A model generated the notes under the pieces. That model saw nothing but the letters and a program-made list of their open reading frames with translations. It was not told where the DNA came from and did not search any database. From JACDAN01 sp035707105 (lineage in GTDB: Bacteria; Actinomycetota; Thermoleophilia; Gaiellales; Gaiellaceae): 54,109 bases of DNA. A program made the translations under genes and the position numbers. Location: assembly GCA_035707105.1 (NCBI GenBank), contig DASSUI010000008.1:1-54109 (forward strand). Reading direction: 5' to 3'. Of the stretch, positions 49,311-54,109 are shown in pieces (positions within the stretch are counted from its first letter, which is position 1; every line of letters begins with the position of its first letter).

Positions 49311-50030
49311 CTAGCGGACGATCCAGGAGCTTCGCACGATCGGTTCCCCGAGTGTCGGGGGCGAGGAGCCGAATACCGGCCGAACCCGCCATTGGTAGGT
49401 GCCGGGAGTAAGCCGGAATCGCCGACCTCGGTACGTCCACCGGTTAGGCAGGTCAAGGCGGCGCGCCTCGAGTGATGCCTCGAACACCCTCTGACCCATC
49501 GTGAAAATCTCGACCAGGTACGAGCTCGCCCCTTGGGCCTCCGGCCAGGCAAGCATGCGGGTATTCGGGGCGATGCCCCGCCGCCTGCCCTTGTTCGCTC
49601 GATGGACGGCCCCCTTGACACCAGCGTCCTTCGTCATCGTGTCGGCGGTCGGAGCGCTGCCTGGGCCGAGCCGACCTCCTTCCGAGGTTGCTTGGACTGC
49701 AGTTATTCCCCCGACAACAGCGAGGGTCAGTGCTGCCGCGGCCATCAAAGTCCGAGGCGAGCGCTGGCCCGGCCGGCGCCGGCTCTCGTAGGGCGGTCGG
49801 ACGTCGGGTTCGCTCGCCGGCGCCATGGATTGCGCAAGATCCGGTGCGGCTGAGCTCTCGCGTCGCGGCGCGCCCGCCTCGGGATCGCGGATGCGCCTGA
49901 GAACGGTGCTTCCCGGGCTTCCAAGGTGCTCACGCGCGCGGGACGCGAGCTCGGGATCGACCAGCGCCAGCTCGGGGCTCAACGGCTCTGCGAGAGCCGT
50001 CTGAGATAGTGCGTTTCGGCTCTGGATCAT
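49311..50030 (-). CDS. Single-pass membrane protein with C-terminal beta domain
   Basis: 239 residues. A Pro/Ser-rich cytoplasmic N-terminal half with Arg-rich stretches, one membrane helix (LMAAAALTLAVVGGITAV, about 95-112), then a linker and a beta-sandwich domain with PNTRMLAWPEAQGASSYLVE and the ending TPGTYQWRVRPVF, reminiscent of fibronectin type III folds. Such proteins are frequent in this actinobacterial class but have no known function. Convergent with the response regulator. Confidence 0.7.
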   Translation of the reverse strand: MIQSRNALSQTALAEPLSPELALVDPELASRAREHLGSPGSTVLRRIRDPEAGAPRRESSAAPDLAQSMAPASEPDVRPPYESRRRPGQRSPRTLMAAAALTLAVVGGITAVQATSEGGRLGPGSAPTADTMTKDAGVKGAVHRANKGRRRGIAPNTRMLAWPEAQGASSYLVEIFTMGQRVFEASLEARRLDLPNRWTYRGRRFRLTPGTYQWRVRPVFGSSPPTLGEPIVRSSWIVR

Positions 50031-50374
50031 CGAGCGGGATCGCCTCAGGAACCGTGCAGCAACGCGGTGACATGACGGATCGTAACTCGCTTTCGCCCCG
50101 GAGATGCCTGGGAGATTGGATTGCTGGCAGGAATCGGAATCGCAACGACCTCGAGGTCAGGTCCACGGCCCGGCAGCAGCGGCGGAGCGCCCGCCGTACC
50201 AGGTACGCGAGGGCGGCTCGCGCATCGCTTCGTCCGCGACCCGGACCAGTACCGCATCAAGCTGATCGAGCGGGCTGGCTAGGCGTCGTCTCCTCTCGCG
50301 TCTTCGAACCGACGAGCACGTGGAGGGTACGCCTTGCCACGCCCGGTTCCGCGGGGTGATCATCCGAGGCTGTC
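50031..50374. other. Intergenic stretch with a glyoxalase gene remnant
   Basis: 344 bases without an intact gene. 50182-50282 is a decayed C-terminal piece of a glyoxalase-like gene (listed separately); similarity may extend back to about 50150. The rest shows no recognisable motif, and no good promoter for the cyclase-like gene was found. Confidence 0.7.
50182..50282 (+). pseudogene. C-terminal fragment of a glyoxalase (VOC) gene with frameshift
   Basis: The 101 bases encode ERPPYQVREGGSRI, then after loss of one base FVRDPDQYRIKLIERAG and a stop. They are clearly related to the last 33 codons of the intact gene at 44429-44803. One base of the Cys codon is missing, so the frame is broken. 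No N-terminal part is present. Confidence 0.85.
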
Positions 50375-52378
50375 ATGGGGGGCCTCCCAACCGGCACGAT
50401 CACCCTGTTCTTCGCCGACATCGAGCGGTCGACGGCGCTCCTTCGTGAGCTCGGCCCCGAGCGGTACGCGGCCGCGCTCGCCGCGTACCGGCAACTCATG
50501 CGTGAGGCGGCCGCGGCCAACGGAGGTGTCGAAGTGGACACCGAGGGCGATGCGGTCTTCGTCGCGTTTCGAAGCGCGCGAGAGGCTGTGGCCGCGGCGG
50601 AGGCTGCGCAGGCCGGGCTCGTCGAATACGGCTTTCGGGTGCGGATGGGACTGCACACGGGCGAGCCCTTGCTCGTCAACGGCCGTTACAGCGGAATCGA
50701 GGTGCATCAGGCGGCGCGGATCGCTGCGGCGGGACACGGGGGGCAGGTTCTGATCTCGGAGACGACGCGCGACCTACTCGCACCTTCGGTTCTCGTTCGC
50801 GATCTGGGTTCTCACCGGCTGAAGGACCTCGGCGAGCCGGTCCATCTGTACCAGCTCGGCGAGGCGGAATTTCCGCCACTTCGCAGCCTCAATTCGACGA
50901 ATCTGCCGACTCAGCCGACACCCTTGATCGGACGCGAGCAAGAGGTTCGGGAAGCGGGTCGACTTCTACGCGCGCACCGGCTTGTGACCTTGACCGGCCC
51001 CGGCGGCTCTGGGAAGACACGGCTGGCGCTACATCTTGCGGCGGAGGCGGTTGAGGATTTCCCTGAAGGAGTCGTTTGGGTACCGCTGCAGGCGCTCCAC
51101 GACCCGGAGCTCGTGTTGCCAACAATTGCGGGAGCACTCGGGACAACCGAGACGCTCGGCGAAGGAGCCGCGGACCGGCGCGTTCTGCTCGTTCTCGACA
51201 ACTTCGAGCAGGTGCTCGCCTCGGCGTCTCGGGTCGGCGAGCTACTGGCGCAACACCCGCAGCTCAAGCTCCTTGTCACGAGTCGCGAACCTCTGCACCT
51301 CGGAGGCGAACACGAGTATCCGGTGGCACCGTTGCGCGAACGCGAAGCGGTTGCGCTGTTCATCGCGCGAGCAACTGCGGTGAAACCGGATTTCGTCGAC
51401 GACGGCGCCGTTGTGGATATCGCTCGACGGCTCGACTGCTTACCGCTCGCACTCGAGCTTGCGGCCGCACGCGTCAAGGCCCTCTCAGCGCAAGAGTTGT
51501 TGAAGCGTCTCGACAGGCGGCTTCCGATCCTCACCGGTGGCCCGAGGGACGCGCCCGAACGTCAGCGTACGCTGCGCGCGACGATCGCATGGAGCTACGA
51601 CCTTCTCACTGCTGATGAGAAGCGCCTCTTTGCCCGCTTCGCCGTGTTCGACGGCGGCTGCACACTCGAGGCCGCCGAGGAAGTGTGTGAGGCGGACCTT
51701 GACACCATCACCGCACTGATCGACAAGAGCCTGCTCCGCTACGAGGGCGACCGTTACTCGATGCTCGAAACGATCGGTGAATACGCTCTCGAATGCCTGG
51801 ACGAAAGCGAGCTGGACGAGCGACGACGAAGGCATGCGGAGTACTACTTTCAGCAAGCCCGCTCCGTCGAGCGCCTCATCCGCAGTCCGGAGGCGGCTCG
51901 AGTGGTCGACCGGCTTGAGGCAGACTACGGCAACCTTCGCGCTGCGCTTCAGTGGTTGTCGGGCCGGACTCCTGACCGACCTCTGCGGCTTGCGATGTGG
52001 GGCCTCGCCGCCAGACTCCATGGCTTCGGCGACGAGGCTCTCGACCGCCGAAGTGTCGGCGAGGCCGCGCGGCTCTACCGGGAAAGCCTCGAGATCGGAC
52101 TCCAGCTCAAAGACGACGCACAGATGGCGTACTGTCTTGCCGGCCTCGCGGCAGTGTGCGCGCGGAGTGGCAGAGTCCATCAAGCAGCGCGCCTTTGGGG
52201 CAGCGTTGTCGCCTTCGAGGGGAAGCACGGCGCACCTCTGCACGATCGCGAGAGACAGCGATATGCACGGGTCCTCGGTGAGCTGGAGAACTCGTCGGAA
52301 ACGTCAGCCGACTTCGTGGATGGCAGGGCGATGCGGCTCGAGGAGGCGGTCGAATACGCGCTCGCGACCGTCGAGTGA
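50375..52378 (+). CDS. Class III cyclase-domain protein with AAA/NB-ARC-like ATPase
   Basis: 667 residues. Residues 5-165 are a class III adenylate/guanylate cyclase homology domain with metal Asp15 (LFFADIERST) and Asp59 (EVDTEGDAVFVAF); the usual transition-state Asn is His (EVHQAARIAAAG). Residues 185-440 form an STAND-type ATPase with Walker A GPGGSGKTR (about 208-216), Walker B RVLLVLDNFEQ and LDCLPLALELAAARVKAL. Residues 470-660 are helical, TPR-like but shortened; homologues often continue to about 900-1000 residues. No HTH is present. Regulatory signalling is likely, possibly without cyclase activity. Flanked by two glyoxalase gene remnants. Confidence 0.85.
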   Translation: MGGLPTGTITLFFADIERSTALLRELGPERYAAALAAYRQLMREAAAANGGVEVDTEGDAVFVAFRSAREAVAAAEAAQAGLVEYGFRVRMGLHTGEPLLVNGRYSGIEVHQAARIAAAGHGGQVLISETTRDLLAPSVLVRDLGSHRLKDLGEPVHLYQLGEAEFPPLRSLNSTNLPTQPTPLIGREQEVREAGRLLRAHRLVTLTGPGGSGKTRLALHLAAEAVEDFPEGVVWVPLQALHDPELVLPTIAGALGTTETLGEGAADRRVLLVLDNFEQVLASASRVGELLAQHPQLKLLVTSREPLHLGGEHEYPVAPLREREAVALFIARATAVKPDFVDDGAVVDIARRLDCLPLALELAAARVKALSAQELLKRLDRRLPILTGGPRDAPERQRTLRATIAWSYDLLTADEKRLFARFAVFDGGCTLEAAEEVCEADLDTITALIDKSLLRYEGDRYSMLETIGEYALECLDESELDERRRRHAEYYFQQARSVERLIRSPEAARVVDRLEADYGNLRAALQWLSGRTPDRPLRLAMWGLAARLHGFGDEALDRRSVGEAARLYRESLEIGLQLKDDAQMAYCLAGLAAVCARSGRVHQAARLWGSVVAFEGKHGAPLHDRERQRYARVLGELENSSETSADFVDGRAMRLEEAVEYALATVE

Positions 52379-52466
52379 GCCCAGCCGGATACCCGTGGCC
52401 GGGTGGCGCAACTTCACCGAGGCAAGGTCTCTTGTGGGTCTTCAACTCAACGTTCCGAGGTAACGG

Positions 52467-52505
52467 GACGACTACCGCGTCGAACTGATCGAGCGCTCGC
52501 CCTAG
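52467..52505 (+). pseudogene. Very short glyoxalase (VOC) C-terminal remnant
   Basis: The 12 codons DDYRVELIERSP and a stop match the end of the glyoxalase-like genes (DSYRVELIERA in the intact copy at 44429-44803). Nothing further upstream is recognisable. Short, so chance cannot be excluded, but it flanks the cyclase gene opposite to the longer remnant. Confidence 0.5.
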
Positions 52506-52517
52506 ACCGGCGCGGCG

Positions 52518-53231
52518 TCAGTGCGAGCTGATGAAGCCTTCGACCAGCGCTCGCGCGCGCCCGTCCCAGCGGACGAGGTCGACGCCGTGTAGCCCCACTG
52601 GGAGGACCTGGATCGACTTGTCGGTAGAGCCGGTCGCGTCGTAGAGCCGCTGAGCGTCGAGCGCGAAGTCGGCATCGAGCTGCCCGACGAGATAGAGCAC
52701 AGGCACGGTCAGCCTCGGCGCGGTGCCGAGCGCATCGATCGAGCTGAAGACGGCGGACCCCGAGAGGCTGACGACTCCGTTCAGCTGCGGCCGGGCGCTC
52801 ACGCCGGCAGCGAGCACCGCGGTGCCGCCCATCGAGGCTCCGACGGCGAAGACCTTGCCTGCCCCGCGGGCGCGCGCCGCCTTCGCCGCCGCGGCGACGT
52901 CGGCCGCGAGGCGGTTCGCGGCTCGTCCGCCGCGCACCTGCGAGTCGCCGTAGCCGCGGAAGTCGAAGGCGATGACGAAATAGCCGAGGCGGGCCAGGCG
53001 TCGCGCGTAGCCGGCCCACTGGCAGGCATCGCCGCGCACCTGGTGCGCGAGCACGACTGCGGTTCGACCCCGACCGAGCCGGTAGCCGGCCAGTCTCGTT
53101 CCGTCGGCGGCGCGGAAGCGGATCTCCGCCGACCTCGGGACGCACGGGTGACGTTCGACGTCCGCGGACGCCGTTCGGGCGGCCGGCAGGACTGCCAGCG
53201 CGAAGGCGAGGCCCAGGATGAGCATCCGCAT
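52518..53231 (-). CDS. Secreted alpha/beta hydrolase (dienelactone hydrolase-like)
   Basis: 237 residues from the ATG at 53231; an in-frame GTG at 53255 was rejected since TGCAAT ends eight bases before 53231 and gives a good signal peptide start MRMLILGLAFALAVLPAART. The nucleophile motif is AVGASMGGTAV, the Asp is probably in VGQLDADF and the His in LPVGLHGVDLV. The mature enzyme would work outside the cell or on the outer face of the membrane on esters or lactones. Divergent from a PadR gene, with tandem palindromes over its promoter. Confidence 0.85.
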   Translation of the reverse strand: MRMLILGLAFALAVLPAARTASADVERHPCVPRSAEIRFRAADGTRLAGYRLGRGRTAVVLAHQVRGDACQWAGYARRLARLGYFVIAFDFRGYGDSQVRGGRAANRLAADVAAAAKAARARGAGKVFAVGASMGGTAVLAAGVSARPQLNGVVSLSGSAVFSSIDALGTAPRLTVPVLYLVGQLDADFALDAQRLYDATGSTDKSIQVLPVGLHGVDLVRWDGRARALVEGFISSH

Positions 53232-53239
53232 GTGCGAGG

Positions 53240-53268
53240 ATTGCAGCATGTCCACCTTGACCTGTCAA
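53240..53268 (-). promoter_or_regulatory. Promoter of the secreted hydrolase (leaderless)
   Basis: Minus-strand -35 TTGACA (53268-53263), 17-base spacer, -10 TGCAAT (53245-53240), then eight bases to the ATG at 53231. Confidence 0.7.
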
Positions 53269-53281
53269 ACTTGACATGTCA
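53257..53281. promoter_or_regulatory. Tandem palindromes, likely PadR operator
   Basis: TTGAC-ct-GTCAA (53257-53268) and TGACATGTCA (53272-53281), a perfect 10-base palindrome, lie side by side. The first covers the hydrolase -35; the second contains the padR start codon. Both genes would be controlled. Confidence 0.75.
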
Positions 53282-53803
53282 CTGAGGTACGCTCTGCTCG
53301 CTCAGCTCGCCCGCGGTCCCGAGACCGGCTACGGACTGGCGAAGTCGTACGCAGGGTCGCTCAGCTATGCGTGGCCGGCGAGTCGCAGTCAGATCTATCC
53401 GGAGCTCGCGAAGCTGCTCGAGTCGGGACTGATCCGGCAGACGGCGAGCGGCCCCCGGGGGAGCAAGGTGTACGAGACCACGCCGAAGGGGGTCGGCGAG
53501 CTTCGTCAGTGGCTCCGCGAGACCGCGCCGGACCGCGCCGGCCGCAGCGAGCTCCTCCTGCGCGTCTTCCTTCTCTGGCTGCTCGAGCCGGAGGAGGCCC
53601 GGGCCTTTCTCGTGCACGAGAAGGAGCTGCTCGAGCTCGAGGTCGAGGAGCTGGAAGCAATCGCCGCTGAGGACGACCCGCAGACCCCGGCGGAGAAGGC
53701 GGCTGCCCTCGCGCTCGAACACGGTCTACGCGTGCTCCGCGCGCGGATCGGTTGGGCCGAGTGGGCGCTGGCGGAGGTGAACACCTGGGCGCATCCCGAG
53801 TAA
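53276..53803 (+). CDS. PadR family transcriptional regulator
   Basis: 175 residues from an ATG inside the second palindrome. The winged HTH is YALLAQLARGPETGYGLAKS and ASRSQIYPELAKLLESGLIR, then VYETTPKGVGELRQWL, as in PadR proteins; the C-terminal VirR4-type helical domain has LLLRVFLLWLLEPEEARAFL and an acidic coiled-coil-like region. It is expected to repress the divergent hydrolase and itself in response to a phenolic or drug-like ligand. Confidence 0.92.
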   Translation: MSLRYALLAQLARGPETGYGLAKSYAGSLSYAWPASRSQIYPELAKLLESGLIRQTASGPRGSKVYETTPKGVGELRQWLRETAPDRAGRSELLLRVFLLWLLEPEEARAFLVHEKELLELEVEELEAIAAEDDPQTPAEKAAALALEHGLRVLRARIGWAEWALAEVNTWAHPE

Positions 53804-53881
53804 GCGCGTCCTGACGACGCCGAGGACGCCCGGCTGGTCTGCCATGCTTCGGCCGCACGGTTCTCGAACGGGGGGTACGGC

Positions 53882-54109
53882 ATGTTGAAACCCACGGTCG
53901 CGGCGCTCGGAGCGCTCGCGCTCGGCCTGGCGGTCTTCACCGGCGCCGCCATGGGAAAGAAGCCGGTTCAGGCCGGCAAGAAGGGCTCGTGTCTGGGGAT
54001 GACGGCGACGATCGTCGGCACGCAGCGGGCCGACATCATCAACGGCACGCCCGGCGCCGACGTGATCGTTGCGCGGGGCGGCAAGGACCAGGTCTGGGGC
54101 CACGGCGGC
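53882..54109 (+). CDS. Secreted RTX/hemolysin-type repeat protein (3' truncated by window edge)
   Basis: 76 codons visible. A signal peptide (VAALGALALGLAVFTGAAM) is followed by a Lys-rich stretch, a single Cys (GSCLGM), then TIVGTQRADIINGTPGADVIVARGG, the beginning of hemolysin-type calcium-binding nonapeptide repeats. The repeats presumably continue beyond the window. Single-unit gene after padR with no obvious link to it. Confidence 0.8.
   Translation, partial: MLKPTVAALGALALGLAVFTGAAMGKKPVQAGKKGSCLGMTATIVGTQRADIINGTPGADVIVARGGKDQVWGHGG

Overview
The window is high-GC actinobacterial chromosome. Gene density, frequent GTG and TTG starts, start/stop overlaps, many apparently leaderless genes, and small families such as DUF6285 next to an APH-like kinase suggest a soil Thermoleophilia-type lineage (Gaiellales or Solirubrobacterales). 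That placement is inference. No CRISPR array, insertion sequence, integrase or rRNA gene was seen. Three tRNA genes are present: Lys-TTT, Glu-TTC and Val-TAC.

Layout. 1-3.1 kb: tail of an APH-like kinase with DUF6285 and a histidine phosphatase, then a TetR regulator divergent from a VOC protein and a hotdog thioesterase; a palindrome lies over the VOC promoter. 3.1-11.9 kb: a minus-strand catabolic block with livGFHM permease and ATPase genes, a second TetR, a solute-binding protein, acyl-CoA dehydrogenase, thiolase and an HSL-type esterase. 11.9-17.1 kb: MBL hydrolase, penicillin acylase family protein, and arginase between tRNA genes. 17.2-22.4 kb: accessory segment just past tRNA-Val, with a large protein that joins a nitrilase-like domain to a PAS domain, then an M23 peptidase, an esterase, a membrane protein and a 21-residue hydrophobic peptide. 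22.5-27 kb: ABM protein, a collapsed SDR gene, glycogen debranching enzyme, GT4 glycosyltransferase and an MBL hydrolase. 27-32.5 kb: transsulfuration genes (CBS and a gamma-family enzyme) mixed with an AlkZ/YcaQ-like protein, a methyltransferase and a phosphoesterase. 32.5-34.4 kb: ECF sigma factor with a membrane protein. 34.4-42.3 kb: purine genes purL-purF and purM-purN-purH-deaminase, split by a CtaG-like gene on the other strand. 42.3-44.8 kb: DMT transporter, GNAT, secreted protein and VOC genes in tight overlap. 44.9-54.1 kb: accessory-looking stretch with secreted proteins (one with tandem DUF11-like repeats and a 64-bp exact DNA repeat), a LuxR-type response regulator, a cyclase-ATPase protein flanked by VOC gene remnants, and a PadR/hydrolase divergent pair with tandem palindromes; the last gene, a secreted RTX-like protein, runs off the edge.

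Two themes recur. At about a dozen genes a TANNNT-like -10 hexamer ends 7-9 bases before the start codon, so the mRNA should begin at or very near the start codon. TTGA overlaps couple successive genes three times. The strongest candidate for something undescribed is the nitrilase-PAS protein at 17238-19427. All assignments were made by reading; no database search was possible.
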